DNA of 36,133 nt from NCBI GenBank assembly GCA_016869835.1, contig VGDH01000016.1, forward strand, positions 1 through 36,133, in the 5' to 3' direction. The notes under the pieces are model-generated. The model had not been told where the DNA came from, ran no database searches, and worked only from the letters and a program-made list of their open reading frames with translations. The position numbers were made by a program, and so were the translations under genes. The DNA comes from Alphaproteobacteria bacterium. Lineage in GTDB: Bacteria; Pseudomonadota; Alphaproteobacteria; Rhodobacterales; Rhodobacteraceae. Position 1 is the first letter of the stretch. Each line of letters begins with the position of its first letter. Positions 7,589 through 17,559 of the stretch are shown one piece after another.

Positions 7589-8761
7589 ATGACCAATGTG
7601 GTAATCGTTGCAGCGGGTCGGACCGCAGTGGGCAGTTTCAACGGTTCTTTCGCGGCGACCCCGGCGCATGAACTGGGTGCAGCCGTGATCGAAGGCGTCG
7701 TTGCCCGCGCCGGCATCGACAAGGCCGAGGTCGAGGAAACCATTCTGGGCCAGGTGCTGACCGCCGGTCAGGGCCAGAACCCCGCCCGTCAGGCCGCCAT
7801 CCGCGCCGGTCTGGCCAAGGAAGCCAGCGCCTGGGGCATCAACCAGGTTTGCGGCTCGGGTCTGCGGGCGGTTGCCCTGGGGGCGCAGCATGTCACCCTG
7901 GGTGACGCGAAGATCGTCATCGCCGGTGGGCAGGAAAACATGTCGCTGTCGCCCCATGTCGCGCATCTGCGTGCGGGCCAGAAGATGGGCGATCTGAACT
8001 TCATCGATTCGATGATCATGGACGGTCTGTGGGATGCCTTCAACGGCTATCACATGGGCCAGACCGCCGAGAATGTCGCAAACCAGTGGCAGATTTCGCG
8101 CGACATGCAGGATGAATTCGCCCTGGCCAGCCAGAACAAGGCCGAGGCGGCCCAGAAGGCTGGCAAGTTCAAGGATGAGATCATCGCCTTCACCGTGAAA
8201 ACCCGCAAGGGCGACGTGGTGGTCGATGCCGATGAATACATCCGTCACGGCGCCACTCTGGACAGCATGCAGAAACTGCGCCCCGCCTTCACCAAGCACG
8301 GCTCGGTCACCGCAGGCAATGCCAGCGGCATCAATGATGGCGCGGCGGCGGTTCTTCTGATGACCGATAAAGAGGCCGAAAAGCGCGGGCTGAAGGTTCT
8401 CGCACGGATTGCCTCTTATGCCACCGCCGGGCTTGACCCGTCGATCATGGGCGTCGGCCCGATCCATGCCAGCCGCAAGGCGCTGGACAAGGCCGGCTGG
8501 AAAGTGGGCGATCTGGATCTGGTCGAGGCGAATGAGGCCTTTGCCGCCCAGGCTTGCGCCGTGAACAAGGACATGGGTTGGGATCCGGCCATCGTGAACG
8601 TCAATGGCGGTGCCATCGCCATTGGTCACCCGATCGGCGCTTCGGGCTGCCGCATCCTCAATACCTTGATCCATGAAATGGGCCGCCGGAATGCGAAAAA
8701 GGGTCTGGCGACCCTGTGCATCGGTGGTGGCATGGGGGTTGCCCTGACGCTAGAGCGGTAA
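7589..8761 (+). CDS. phaA: Acetyl-CoA C-acetyltransferase (beta-ketothiolase)
   Basis: Condenses two acetyl-CoA to acetoacetyl-CoA, the first step of poly-3-hydroxybutyrate synthesis. The 390-residue length is standard. The catalytic residues are visible: Cys88 (NQVCGSG), His347 (GHPIGASG) and Cys377 (LCIGGGMG), with GGQENMS at 113-119 and VEANEAFA at 312-319. ATG 7589 has GGAGGGG at good distance. An upstream in-frame start at 7502 would add residues foreign to the family. phaB follows 126 bases later on the same strand, with a hairpin between them. Upstream sits a candidate PhaR-type operator. Confidence 0.96.
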   Translation: MTNVVIVAAGRTAVGSFNGSFAATPAHELGAAVIEGVVARAGIDKAEVEETILGQVLTAGQGQNPARQAAIRAGLAKEASAWGINQVCGSGLRAVALGAQHVTLGDAKIVIAGGQENMSLSPHVAHLRAGQKMGDLNFIDSMIMDGLWDAFNGYHMGQTAENVANQWQISRDMQDEFALASQNKAEAAQKAGKFKDEIIAFTVKTRKGDVVVDADEYIRHGATLDSMQKLRPAFTKHGSVTAGNASGINDGAAAVLLMTDKEAEKRGLKVLARIASYATAGLDPSIMGVGPIHASRKALDKAGWKVGDLDLVEANEAFAAQACAVNKDMGWDPAIVNVNGGAIAIGHPIGASGCRILNTLIHEMGRRNAKKGLATLCIGGGMGVALTLER

Positions 8762-8800
8762 AAACCCGCTGCAACCGCGAAATTTCGCCGCATATGCAAA

Positions 8801-8829
8801 AGGGACGCGCAATAAAGTTGCGCGTCCTT
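8801..8829 (+). terminator. Terminator-like hairpin between phaA and phaB
   Basis: GGACGCGCAA (8803-8812) and TTGCGCGTCC (8818-8827) form a perfect 10-bp stem with a TAAAG loop, followed by the T-rich TTCTTC. The U-tract is interrupted, so it could be a partial terminator or an RNA-processing/stability element that sets the phaA:phaB ratio. Confidence 0.6.
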
Positions 8830-8887
8830 CTTCATTTCGGTAACAGGATTTCAAGGGCATACGCTGGCATACCTAAGAGGAGAAATC

Positions 8888-9613
<726 letters not shown>

Positions 9614-9648
9614 GCAAGACCAGAACGTCTGAAAGCGCAGACCTTTCG

Positions 9649-9677
9649 AAAGCCCGGCCCGTTTGGCCGGGCTTTTT
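9649..9677 (+). terminator. Intrinsic terminator of phaB
   Basis: AGCCCGGCC (9651-9659), loop CGTTT, and GGCCGGGCT (9665-9673) form a 9-bp stem followed by a run of T (9673-9677). It closes the pha unit. Confidence 0.9.
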
Positions 9678-9739
9678 CATGGCCACCCTTGCGATTGCGC
9701 CGGGCTGCCCGTAACGCTGGCAGCAAGGCGGGGGCAGGA

Positions 9740-10600
9740 ATGACACGGCAAAAGGCAACGACCATCGGGTTCACGGCAATCCTGATGTGGGCGCTTCTGG
9801 CGCTGATGACCATCGGATCCGCCCCGGTTCCGCCCTTTCTGCTGAACGCGCTGTGCTTTGGGATCGGTGGCGCGATCGGGCTTGTCTGGATCGCGTTCGG
9901 CGCGGGCTTTGGCGTGCTGCGACAGGTCTCGTGGAAGGTTTACGCGTTTGGAACGCTGGGCCTTTTTGGCTATCACGCGTTGTATTTCACGGCGTTCCGC
10001 ATCGCGCCTTTTGCGGAAACCGGGCTGATTGCCTATCTCTGGCCACTGTTCATCGTGCTGCTCTCTGGCCTCTTGCCGGGCGAAAGGCTCCGGGCCTTGC
10101 ATGTGATTGGCGCGCTGGCGGCCTTTGCCGGGGCAGGGTTCATCCTTATGGGACGGGGTGGAAGTGCCGGGGCGGTTCCGATCCTTGGGCTGGGGCTGGC
10201 CTTTCTCTGTGCGCTGACCTGGGCTGCCTATTCGGTTCTTTCTCGCCGCCTGGGCGATGTTCCGACAGAATCGGTTGTGGTCTATTGCCTGATGACCGCC
10301 GCCCTTTCGGTTCCGGCGCATCTGATCTGGGAGGTCACGGCCTGGCCCGAGGGCGGCTTGGGCTGGCTTTCGGTGATCGGGCTTGGCCTTGGCCCGGTGG
10401 GGGCCGCGTTCTTTACCTGGGACATCGGCATGAAGCGCGGCGACATCCAGCTTTTGGGCGTTGCGTCCTATGCCGCACCGCTTTTGTCCACCTTGGCACT
10501 GATTGCCGCGGGATTGGCAGATGCCAGCCCGGTTCTTGTGCTGGCGGCCCTTCTCATCACCGGCGGGGCGGCACTGGCCGCCCGCGCCAGCCTGAAATGA
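9740..10600 (+). CDS. EamA/DMT-superfamily transporter (YddG-like)
   Basis: A 286-residue inner-membrane protein with about ten hydrophobic helices in two EamA repeats (roughly residues 5-135 and 145-285). The segments FRIAPFAETGLIAYLWPLF in repeat 1 and GMKRGDIQLLGVASYAAPLL in repeat 2 are typical of YddG-like aromatic amino acid exporters. The substrate is not provable from sequence. Start at ATG 9740 with GGCAGGA upstream. It is separated from phaB by a terminator, so it is its own unit. It converges on the YdcH-like gene. Confidence 0.85.
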   Translation: MTRQKATTIGFTAILMWALLALMTIGSAPVPPFLLNALCFGIGGAIGLVWIAFGAGFGVLRQVSWKVYAFGTLGLFGYHALYFTAFRIAPFAETGLIAYLWPLFIVLLSGLLPGERLRALHVIGALAAFAGAGFILMGRGGSAGAVPILGLGLAFLCALTWAAYSVLSRRLGDVPTESVVVYCLMTAALSVPAHLIWEVTAWPEGGLGWLSVIGLGLGPVGAAFFTWDIGMKRGDIQLLGVASYAAPLLSTLALIAAGLADASPVLVLAALLITGGAALAARASLK

Positions 10601-10618
10601 CGGGTCACGCCCGCATGA

Positions 10619-10786
10619 TCATGCCTGCGACAGGCGGCTGATCTCTTCCTTGATCTTCAGCTTCTGCTTTTTCCATTCCGCAATCTGTAGGTCACTCGAC
10701 CCCGGCGCGCGTTGCGCTTTTTCCACCATCTCTGCCAGGTTCTCGTGCTTCTTCTTCAGTTCGGCGATATGGGAAGCGACGCTCAT
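10619..10786 (-). CDS. YdcH/DUF465-family small coiled-coil protein
   Basis: A 55-residue, highly charged, probably all-helical protein beginning MSVASHIAELKKKHENLA and ending KKQKLKIKEEISRLSQA. The length and the pattern of a short helical hairpin with KKHxxL and LKKxKLxLKDEI-like ends fit the YdcH (DUF465) family, whose function is unknown. CAGGAGGAT precedes the ATG at 10784-10786, which settles the start against longer upstream reading. Confidence 0.85.
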   Translation of the reverse strand: MSVASHIAELKKKHENLAEMVEKAQRAPGSSDLQIAEWKKQKLKIKEEISRLSQA

Positions 10787-10881
10787 GGAAATCCTCCTGA
10801 TGATGGTTCCGACAAGGCCAGTGCAGCACGAATCAGGGGTTCGTGTCACGAAGTCTTCACGGAAGACTCTTCGGCATATGG

Positions 10882-11658
10882 TCAAATTCCGCTGAATTCC
10901 GCCGACAGGCTTTCGCCGCTGCGCAGCACGGCGTGGGCGCGGGGGGTATAGCTTTCGCGATCACCATCATGGGCCGCGCCCTGATGCAGGACCAAGGGCG
11001 TCAAAAGCCGGAACGCGCCCTTGCCGCCTTTTCGCGCGCGCAACAGGATGCGAAGCGCCGCGCGCCCTTCGCGCGGTTGCAGGGGCAGGACTGAGGCCGA
11101 GCCGAGCTTGGTCCCCATCGCGGCAAGCACCTCAGGCAGCCCGTCGGCCCCGTAGATGAGCGTCAGCCAGCCGCCGGGGGCCAGGCGGCGTGCGGCGGCG
11201 GCCACCCAATCGCCCAAGGGGGTTTCAACCTGCAGCGCTGCCGCGCGGGAGGCAGTCGGAGAAGGCGTGCCGCCTGCGGGGTAATAGGGCGGGTTCGCGA
11301 TGACATGGTCGAAATCGCGGCGCAAAGCTGCGGGCATTTGGGCAAGATCGCCGGTTTCGACCTGCATGGCAAAGCCGTTCTCGGCCGCGTTGCGCCGCGC
11401 CAGCGTGGCGTAGGCTGGCTGCACCTCCAACCCGGCAAGCTCCAGATCCGGCACCCGCGTGGCCAGACAAAGCGCCGCCGCTCCTGCGCCGCAGCCCAGA
11501 TCCAGCACCCGCTCACCGGGGCGTGCGGGGCAGGCGGCGGCCAGAAGGACCGGATCTGTCGCGGCGCGATAGCCCTTTTTCGGCTGCCACAGATGCAGCC
11601 GCCCGCACAGGAAGGCATCGCGCGACAGCGCGTCCTCAGGGAAATCAGGGCTTTGCAT
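10882..11658 (-). CDS. tRNA1(Val) (adenine37-N6)-methyltransferase-like protein
   Basis: A 258-residue class I SAM-dependent methyltransferase. Motif I is VLDLGCGAGA (51-60) and motif IV is NPPY (122-125), the signature for methylation of an exocyclic amino group. The N-terminal GYRAATDPVLLAAA segment is typical of the TrmN6/YfiC group, which modifies A37 of tRNA(Val). The start is one of two consecutive ATG codons (11656-11661); the second gives better spacing to the AAGG upstream. It overlaps the end of the DUF2007 gene by 14 bases, so the two are translationally linked. RNA versus other substrate is inferred. Confidence 0.82.
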   Translation of the reverse strand: MQSPDFPEDALSRDAFLCGRLHLWQPKKGYRAATDPVLLAAACPARPGERVLDLGCGAGAAALCLATRVPDLELAGLEVQPAYATLARRNAAENGFAMQVETGDLAQMPAALRRDFDHVIANPPYYPAGGTPSPTASRAAALQVETPLGDWVAAAARRLAPGGWLTLIYGADGLPEVLAAMGTKLGSASVLPLQPREGRAALRILLRARKGGKGAFRLLTPLVLHQGAAHDGDRESYTPRAHAVLRSGESLSAEFSGI

Positions 11659-11872
11659 CATAGCCTTCGTCGATGCCATTTGCCCGGATGACCGACCGCG
11701 CCTCTTCCCAATCGCGCTCACGCACCATCAACCGGCGCGGCAGGATGCCAAGGCTGCCTTCAAACACGCTCATGTGGACGTCCAGCACAAAGCTGTCTAT
11801 ATCCTCGCCCTCAAGAAGGGCTTGGGCAAAGGCGATCACGGTCGGGTCGGTTGTCTGAAGCAAGAGTTTCAT
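11645..11872 (-). CDS. DUF2007-domain protein
   Basis: A 75-residue protein. MKLLLQTTDPTVIAFAQALLEGEDIDSFVLD and MSVFEGSLGILPRRLMV-type regions (residues 1-31 and 34-50) match the small alpha/beta DUF2007 domain, sometimes labelled a putative signal-transducing domain. Its biochemical role is unknown. It is divergent from the polyprenyl synthase gene with only 40 bases between starts, and its 3' end overlaps the TrmN6-like methyltransferase. Confidence 0.85.
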   Translation of the reverse strand: MKLLLQTTDPTVIAFAQALLEGEDIDSFVLDVHMSVFEGSLGILPRRLMVRERDWEEARSVIRANGIDEGYDAKP

Positions 11873-11912
11873 GGCCCCAGTTTCGCGGCTGTGAAGCGGA
11901 AAGTCGAGACGA

Positions 11913-12917
11913 ATGGGGATGTCCTTGGCTTACGTTCAAAAACCGCAGGACCGGCTGGCCGATCATCTGGCGGCGGATATGGCGGCGGTCAATCTGCTGA
12001 TCCGTGAGCGGATGGCCTCGGAACATGCCCCCCGCATCCCGCAAGTGACCGCCCACCTGATCGAGGCGGGTGGCAAGCGGCTGCGCCCGATGCTGACCTT
12101 GGCGGCTGCGCGGCTGTGCGGCTATGACGGGCCCTATCATGTGCATCTGGCCGCAGCGGTAGAGTTCATTCACACCGCCACCCTGCTGCACGATGACGTT
12201 GTGGACGAAAGCGCTCAGCGCCGTGGGCGGCCGACGGCAAACCTTTTGTGGGACAATAAGTCGTCGGTTCTGGTGGGCGATTACCTTTTTGCCCGCGCCT
12301 TTCAGTTGATGACCGAGCCTGGCCAGATCCGTGTCTTGGGGATTTTGGCCAATGCCTCGGCCACGATTGCCGAGGGTGAGGTGTTGCAGTTGACCGCGGC
12401 GCAGGATCTGGCGACGACCGAAGACATCTATCTGAAGGTGGTGCGCGGCAAGACGGCGGCGCTGTTTTCGGCGGCGACTGAGGTGGGCGCTGTGGTGGCC
12501 GGTGCGGCCGAACCCGTGGTGCAAGCCCTGTTCACCTATGGCGATGCCCTGGGCATCGCCTTTCAGATTGCCGATGACCTTCTGGATTACACCGGCACCT
12601 CGACGGCGATCGGCAAGAATACCGGCGATGACTTCCGCGAACGCAAGCTGACCTTGCCGCTCATCAAGGCGGTGGCCAAGGCTGATGCCGAAGAGCGAGC
12701 CTTCTGGGTCCGGGTGATCGAGAAGGGCGACCAGCGCGACGGCGATCTCGATCAGGCGCTGGCCATCATGCACCGCCATGGTGCGCTTGAGGCCGCGCGG
12801 GCCGAGGCTTTGAAATGGGCCGCGATCGGGCGTGCGGCGCTGGTGAAGTTGCCAGACCATCCGCTGCGCCAGATGCTTGACGACCTGACCGCGTATGTGG
12901 TGGCGCGCATCGTCTGA
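11913..12917 (+). CDS. Long-chain polyprenyl diphosphate synthase (octa-/decaprenyl)
   Basis: A 334-residue trans-isoprenyl diphosphate synthase that makes the ubiquinone side chain by adding isopentenyl diphosphate units. Visible motifs are GGKRLRP (53-59), the first aspartate-rich motif DDVVD (94-98) and the second DDLLD (221-225) preceded by FQIA. Length and motifs fit IspB/DdsA enzymes; Rhodobacteraceae make ubiquinone-10, so decaprenyl is likely, but chain length cannot be read from the motifs alone. The start at ATG 11913 has only a weak ribosome-binding site; ATG 11919 is possible. Its stop codon abuts that of ispE on the other strand. Confidence 0.92.
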   Translation: MGMSLAYVQKPQDRLADHLAADMAAVNLLIRERMASEHAPRIPQVTAHLIEAGGKRLRPMLTLAAARLCGYDGPYHVHLAAAVEFIHTATLLHDDVVDESAQRRGRPTANLLWDNKSSVLVGDYLFARAFQLMTEPGQIRVLGILANASATIAEGEVLQLTAAQDLATTEDIYLKVVRGKTAALFSAATEVGAVVAGAAEPVVQALFTYGDALGIAFQIADDLLDYTGTSTAIGKNTGDDFRERKLTLPLIKAVAKADAEERAFWVRVIEKGDQRDGDLDQALAIMHRHGALEAARAEALKWAAIGRAALVKLPDHPLRQMLDDLTAYVVARIV

Positions 12918-12924
12918 TCAGACG
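12911..12924. repeat. Perfect palindrome formed by two abutting convergent stop codons
   Basis: CGTCTGATCAGACG is a perfect 14-bp palindrome. Its left TGA (12915-12917) ends the polyprenyl synthase and its right half, read in reverse, is the TGA of ispE (12918-12920). No base separates the two genes. The transcript of either strand could form a short hairpin here. Confidence 0.8.
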
Positions 12925-13769
12925 ACCATCGGCGCGGCTTGAACCCACCACGTCGGACGGGCTGTGCGAATGGCCTTTGCCGCCGCTTCGGCCGTTCCAG
13001 CATCGGCAAAAAGGCCAAAGCAGGTGGCCCCCGATCCCGACATCCGCGCCAGATGGCAGCCCGGCTGCGCCGCAAGCGCCGCCTTGGCCTGCCCGATAAC
13101 AGGCTCGGCCCCAAGGGCGGGGGCTTCCAGGTCATTGCGCTGAAGGGCCAGAAAGCCAGCCAGATCGGCCAGGCTGGCAAGGCGCGGCAGGGCATCGGGC
13201 ATTGGTGCATTGTCCTTGCGCGTAAGTCCCTTGAATACCGCCGGGGTCGAGACATAAACGCGGGGGTTGACCAGCACCAGTTGTGCGGGCGGCAGGGCTT
13301 GGGGCAGTGGGCTTACCCGCTCGCCCACCCCTTGCATCCGCGCGCCATGCCCGGCAAGGCAGACCGGCACATCGGCTCCCAATGCCACAACCCGTTCGGC
13401 ATCCGGCAAAGGCTGGCCCCACAGGCGCGACAAGGCCACCAGCGTGGCGGCTGCATCGGCAGACCCCCCGCCGATGCCCGAAGCGACAGGCAGCCGTTTG
13501 TCCAGCGTGATCGCGGCCCCCTCAGGCCGTTCAAAGGCCCGCGCGGCGCGCAGGACAAGATTGTCCTCGGCCGCCGTCAGCCCGGCGCTTTCCGCCCCCG
13601 TCAGCCGCAGCGACAGCCCTTCATCGGCTGTGCAGGTGATCAGATCGCCCAGATCGGCAAAGACCACCAGACTGTCAAGCAGGTGATAACCATCTGCCCT
13701 CTGGCCGATGACATGCAAGGAAAGGTTGATCTTGGCGCGCGCCAGCGCGGTTTGGGTCTTGGGTGTCAC
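12918..13769 (-). CDS. ispE: 4-diphosphocytidyl-2-C-methyl-D-erythritol kinase
   Basis: A 283-residue GHMP kinase of the MEP isoprenoid pathway; it phosphorylates CDP-methylerythritol at the 2-hydroxyl. Visible motifs are [11 protein letters not shown] (10-20), GYHLLDS, the ATP-binding [17 protein letters not shown] (about 94-110) and the C-terminal [12 protein letters not shown]. The start is GTG at 13767-13769, overlapping the TGA of the upstream TPR gene (GTGA), so translation is coupled. It faces a polyprenyl synthase that uses the pathway's product, although on the opposite strand. Confidence 0.95.
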   Translation of the reverse strand: MTPKTQTALARAKINLSLHVIGQRADGYHLLDSLVVFADLGDLITCTADEGLSLRLTGAESAGLTAAEDNLVLRAARAFERPEGAAITLDKRLPVASGIGGGSADAAATLVALSRLWGQPLPDAERVVALGADVPVCLAGHGARMQGVGERVSPLPQALPPAQLVLVNPRVYVSTPAVFKGLTRKDNAPMPDALPRLASLADLAGFLALQRNDLEAPALGAEPVIGQAKAALAAQPGCHLARMSGSGATCFGLFADAGTAEAAAKAIRTARPTWWVQAAPMVV

Positions 13770-15520
13770 GGGGTGGCCTTGGCCTCAACCGGGGCAAGGG
13801 GCGGTGCGCCCTCTTCGGCCAGAACGGCATCCAGCCCGATCTCCAGCTTGCGGCGGATGCGCAGGGCATCCTTTTCCTCGGGGCCATAAGACAGCGCGCG
13901 GTGCCACTGGAACTCTGCCTCGCGCTTGCGGCCCACGGCCCAATAGACATCGCCCAGATGGTCGGTGACGATGGGATCCACCGGCTCCAGAAGCGAGGCC
14001 CGCTCCATCGGTTCCACCGCTTCCTCATAGCGGCCCAGACGGAAATAGGCCCAGGCCAGACTGTCGATGATGTAACCCGACCCCGGTTCGCGGGCGACGG
14101 CGCGTTCGATCATCGACAGGGCTTCTTCAAGGTTTTCGCCCCGGTCGACATAGCTGTAGCCAAGATAGTTCAGCACCTGCGGCTGATCGGGGTTCAGCCG
14201 CAGCGCCTCGCGCATGTCGGCCACGGTGCCTTCGAAATCGCCAAGGCGTTCGGCGCAGATGCCGCGGCTGAAGAATAGCGCCCAGTTCTCTGGGCGCGGG
14301 GTGCCCAGAAGGTCGATGGCGGTGGTATAGACCTCACGCGCCTCGGCAAAGCGCTCATCGCGGCGGTAGGCATCGGCAATGGCCACATGGGCGACCAGAA
14401 GGTCGGGTTTGGCACGGGCAAGACCCTGCAAGATTTCGATCGCCGCCTCGGTGCGCCCGGCTGATCGTGTCGCCTCGGCGCGGCCGATCTCGGCGATGTG
14501 GAAGGCCGGGCTCTCGGCCGGCACGGCGGCATAGACCTCGATGGCCAGATCATACTGGCCTTCTTCGTCCAGAAGGCCGGCAACCAGCAGCGCGGTGTCA
14601 TCCTGATCGGGGCGCAGGGCCTGCGCAGCGCGGGCATAGATCAGCGTATGGGTGGCATCGCCCTCTTGGCCTAGGGCCATGGCCACGGTGTAGAACACCT
14701 CGGCCAGGCCCTCTCGGGCATTGGTCACGCTGTCAAACGGCACCGGCTCGCCCGCCGCAAGCCTGCGGCGCAGCTGTTCCAGTTCGGGGTCCGGCTCTCC
14801 GGTAAAGCTGGTCTCCAAGAGCGCTAGCGCATCGCCATTGCGTTCCAGCTGCGACAGGATGCGGGCATAGGCCAGAACGGCGCGGCGCAGCATGTGCAGC
14901 GCCCCGCGGTCCGGATCGGCAAGGATGCGGTCCGCGCCTTTGTAATCTCCGGCCGAGGCAAGGGCCAAAGCCTTGTGATACATGCCGAATGTCGTCATGC
15001 CCTGGGTGTCGGACAACTGGTCCAGCGTTGCTGTGGCTTCGGACATCCGGCCCAGCCCAACCTGGGCCCAGGCCGTGACCAGCACATCCAGAAGCGCGCC
15101 CTTGCCTGCACCTTCGGCGCTCATGTCAAGGACGCGTTCGTAATCCCCGGCCTCGATCGCCTCGACCAGAAGTGCCAGATAGCCGGCCTGCGAGGCGACC
15201 CCGGCCTCTTGCAGCACGCGCGCCATATTGGCGGCAGGGCCCAGTTCCCCGATGCCGATATTGGCGACAATTGCGCCTTCCAGCAGGCTGGGATTTTTCG
15301 GATCGCTTAGAAGCGCGCGGGCAAACCAGTCTGCCGCAGCCGCATGATCCGACCGGCCAGCGGCCGCGCGGGCGGCCAGAAACGCCCCGGCATCCCCTCC
15401 GGCTTCGACCGGCGCATCTTGCGCCAGCACCGGGCCATGTGGCCAAGCCAGCCCAAGAAGCAGCGCCAGCACCACCGGTCCGATCAGGGGGCGTGACGCC
15501 TTGGACAGGGGCATTGGCAT
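13766..15520 (-). CDS. Secreted tetratricopeptide-repeat protein
   Basis: A 584-residue protein with a signal peptide (hydrophobic core about 13-29, probable cleavage after VLA at 33) and TPR repeats along most of the mature chain. The repeats are clearest in the C-terminal third, with [19 protein letters not shown] and [19 protein letters not shown]-type units. It probably acts in the periplasm as a scaffold. Partners are unknown. AAGGAGGAACCC precedes the ATG. It is the first gene of a two-gene unit with ispE, a common arrangement in this family of bacteria, though no functional link is evident. Confidence 0.88.
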   Translation of the reverse strand: MPMPLSKASRPLIGPVVLALLLGLAWPHGPVLAQDAPVEAGGDAGAFLAARAAAGRSDHAAAADWFARALLSDPKNPSLLEGAIVANIGIGELGPAANMARVLQEAGVASQAGYLALLVEAIEAGDYERVLDMSAEGAGKGALLDVLVTAWAQVGLGRMSEATATLDQLSDTQGMTTFGMYHKALALASAGDYKGADRILADPDRGALHMLRRAVLAYARILSQLERNGDALALLETSFTGEPDPELEQLRRRLAAGEPVPFDSVTNAREGLAEVFYTVAMALGQEGDATHTLIYARAAQALRPDQDDTALLVAGLLDEEGQYDLAIEVYAAVPAESPAFHIAEIGRAEATRSAGRTEAAIEILQGLARAKPDLLVAHVAIADAYRRDERFAEAREVYTTAIDLLGTPRPENWALFFSRGICAERLGDFEGTVADMREALRLNPDQPQVLNYLGYSYVDRGENLEEALSMIERAVAREPGSGYIIDSLAWAYFRLGRYEEAVEPMERASLLEPVDPIVTDHLGDVYWAVGRKREAEFQWHRALSYGPEEKDALRIRRKLEIGLDAVLAEEGAPPLAPVEAKATP

Positions 15521-15639
15521 AAGAGGGTTCCTCCTTGGATTGTCAAATAGCTAGTCATCCCGCGCAACAAAGGCAATGTGGGCCGGGGCATTGTTGCCCC
15601 GACCTGCATCAATTTGTCAGGTTTTGTGCCGTCCACCGA

Positions 15640-17289
15640 TCACATGTTCGGGTAGTTGGGCCCGCCGCCGCCCATCGGCGTCGTCCAGGTGATGTTCTGG
15701 CTGGGATCCTTGATATCGCAGGTCTTGCAATGCACGCAGTTCTGGAAATTGATCTGGAACCGCGGCTCTTTGCCCTCTTCGGCAATCACCTCGTAAACCC
15801 CCGCCGGGCAATAGCGCTGCGCGGGTTCGGCGTATTCTGCCAGGTTGACCATGATCGGGACCGAGGGGTCTTTCAGCTTCAGATGCGCGGGCTGCGCTTC
15901 GTCGTGGTTGGTAAAGCTGAAGGCGACGTTGGTCAGCCGGTCAAAGGACAGAACGCCATCGGGTTTGGGATAGTCGATCGGCGCGAAATCCTTGGCCTTA
16001 CCGGTCGCCTTGGCGTCGTTCTTGCAATGTTTCAGCGTGCCAAGGATCGTCAGGCCAAAGGTATTGGCCCACATATCCGCCCCGCCCAGCGTGAGGCTGG
16101 CGATCAGGCCGTATTTCGACCACAGCGGTTTCACGTTGCGGACCTTTTTCAAGTCCTTGCCGATCGGGCCAGTCCGAACGGCGGTTTCGTAGTCATTCAG
16201 CTCGTCACTGGCGCAGCCTGCGGCAATCGCCTTGGCGGCGGCCTCAGCCGCGGCTATGCCCGAAAGCATCGCGTTGTGGTTGCCCTTGATGCGCGGCACG
16301 TTCACCAGACCCGCCGAACAGCCCAGCAAAGCCACCCCCGGCGCGACCATCTTCGGGATGGACTGCCAGCCGCCCTCGCTGATGGCCCGCGCGCCGTAAG
16401 CCACGCGCTTGCCGCCCTTCAACAGCTCCGCCACCATCGGGTGATGCTTGAAGCGCTGGAATTCCATGTAAGGATAGAGGTGGGGGTTTTCATAGTTCAG
16501 GTGAACCACGAAGCCGACGTAAACCTGATTATTCTCAATGTGATAGATGAAGGACCCGCCGCCCGCATTTGACCCCAAGGGCCAGCCCATGGTGTGGGTC
16601 ACGGTGCCAAGACGGTGCTTGGCCGGATCAATCTCCCAGATCTCCTTCATGCCGATGCCGAACTTCTGCGGGCATTTGCCGGCCGACAGGTCATACTTGG
16701 CGATCACCTCTTTCGACAGGCTGCCGCGCACGCCTTCGCCAAGGAACACATATTTCCCGGCCAGCACCATGCCCGGCTCATAGGACGGCCCCGGCGTGCC
16801 ATCGGAATTGCGGCCAAACTCGCCCGCGACCACGCCGCGCACTTCGCCGTTGTCGCCATAGACGACCTCGGAACAGGCCATGCCGGGGAAAATCTCAACC
16901 CCCAACTCCTCGGCTTGGGTCCCAAGCCAGCGGCAGACATTCGCCATCGACACGATGTAATTGCCGTGGTTGTTCATCAGGGGCGGCATCGGCCAGTTCG
17001 GGATGCGCATTTGTCCCGCCGGCCCAAGGACATAGAAATTGTCCTCCTGCACCTCGGTCTTGATCGGCGCACCCTTTTCGCGCCAGTCGGGGATCAGCGC
17101 ATCCAGGCCCGACGGGTCAAGAACGGCACCCGACAGGATATGCGCCCCAACTTCGGATCCCTTTTCCAGAACCACCACCGAAAGCTCAGGGTTGATCTGC
17201 TTCAACCGGATCGCCGCCGACAGGCCAGACGGCCCCGCGCCCACGATCACAACGTCATATTCCATCGTTTCGCGCACGATTTCGGTCAT
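15640..17289 (-). CDS. Electron transfer flavoprotein-ubiquinone oxidoreductase
   Basis: A 549-residue membrane-associated flavoprotein that passes electrons from ETF, reduced by acyl-CoA dehydrogenases, to ubiquinone. The FAD-binding GAGPSG is at 17-22. The C-terminal 4Fe-4S cluster ligands are Cys494, Cys518, Cys521 and Cys524, spaced C-x23-C-x2-C-x2-C, exactly as in ETF-QO. The ending NITWTTPMGGGGPNYPNM is the conserved family tail. The start ATG at 17287-17289 is well placed. The acyl-CoA dehydrogenase at 25256 is a likely upstream electron source via ETF. Confidence 0.97.
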   Translation of the reverse strand: MTEIVRETMEYDVVIVGAGPSGLSAAIRLKQINPELSVVVLEKGSEVGAHILSGAVLDPSGLDALIPDWREKGAPIKTEVQEDNFYVLGPAGQMRIPNWPMPPLMNNHGNYIVSMANVCRWLGTQAEELGVEIFPGMACSEVVYGDNGEVRGVVAGEFGRNSDGTPGPSYEPGMVLAGKYVFLGEGVRGSLSKEVIAKYDLSAGKCPQKFGIGMKEIWEIDPAKHRLGTVTHTMGWPLGSNAGGGSFIYHIENNQVYVGFVVHLNYENPHLYPYMEFQRFKHHPMVAELLKGGKRVAYGARAISEGGWQSIPKMVAPGVALLGCSAGLVNVPRIKGNHNAMLSGIAAAEAAAKAIAAGCASDELNDYETAVRTGPIGKDLKKVRNVKPLWSKYGLIASLTLGGADMWANTFGLTILGTLKHCKNDAKATGKAKDFAPIDYPKPDGVLSFDRLTNVAFSFTNHDEAQPAHLKLKDPSVPIMVNLAEYAEPAQRYCPAGVYEVIAEEGKEPRFQINFQNCVHCKTCDIKDPSQNITWTTPMGGGGPNYPNM

Positions 17290-17466
17290 GGCTTGCTCTC
17301 CGGTCCCCGGTTTCTTCGCTGCGCCCGTGTTTGCCCTTTGGGCCGGCCAAGGTCAACACTGACGCAACATCATGTTTGCGCATTACCGCATGAGGGAAAC
17401 TTTCTGTCGCCCCCGCTTGGCCTGCCCCGACGCCTTCATGCCCAATCGCGCCATTGCCTCTTGCAT

Positions 17467-17495
17467 TTGCCGCGCCTTCGGGGTCTGGTTATGTA
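17467..17495 (+). promoter_or_regulatory. Candidate sigma-70 promoter for greA
   Basis: TTGCCG (17467-17472) and TATGTA (17490-17495) are separated by 17 bases, about 65 bases upstream of the greA start. The 270-base gap between the divergent ETF-QO and greA genes contains no convincing gene otherwise. Confidence 0.5.
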
Positions 17496-17559
17496 ATAGG
17501 TTTTGCAAGGTCATGGTCCGCACCCGGCCCGTGGCCTTGTCATTTATGTGAAAAGGCCC

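Noticed and set aside
10882-13769. Isoprenoid gene cluster (polyprenyl synthase and ispE) as a coordinated operon
   Set aside because: The two genes are convergent, so they cannot share a transcript; proximity is noted without claiming co-regulation.
15584-15601. Hairpin CGGGGCA-TTGT-TGCCCCG downstream of ETF-QO
   Set aside because: The stem is good, but no T-tract follows on the reverse strand, so an intrinsic terminator cannot be claimed.
17383-17514. Small reverse-strand ORF of 43 codons starting [10 protein letters not shown] between ETF-QO and greA
   Set aside because: It runs antisense across the likely greA promoter, has no recognisable family and no clear ribosome-binding site. It might be a real small gene, but the evidence is too thin.
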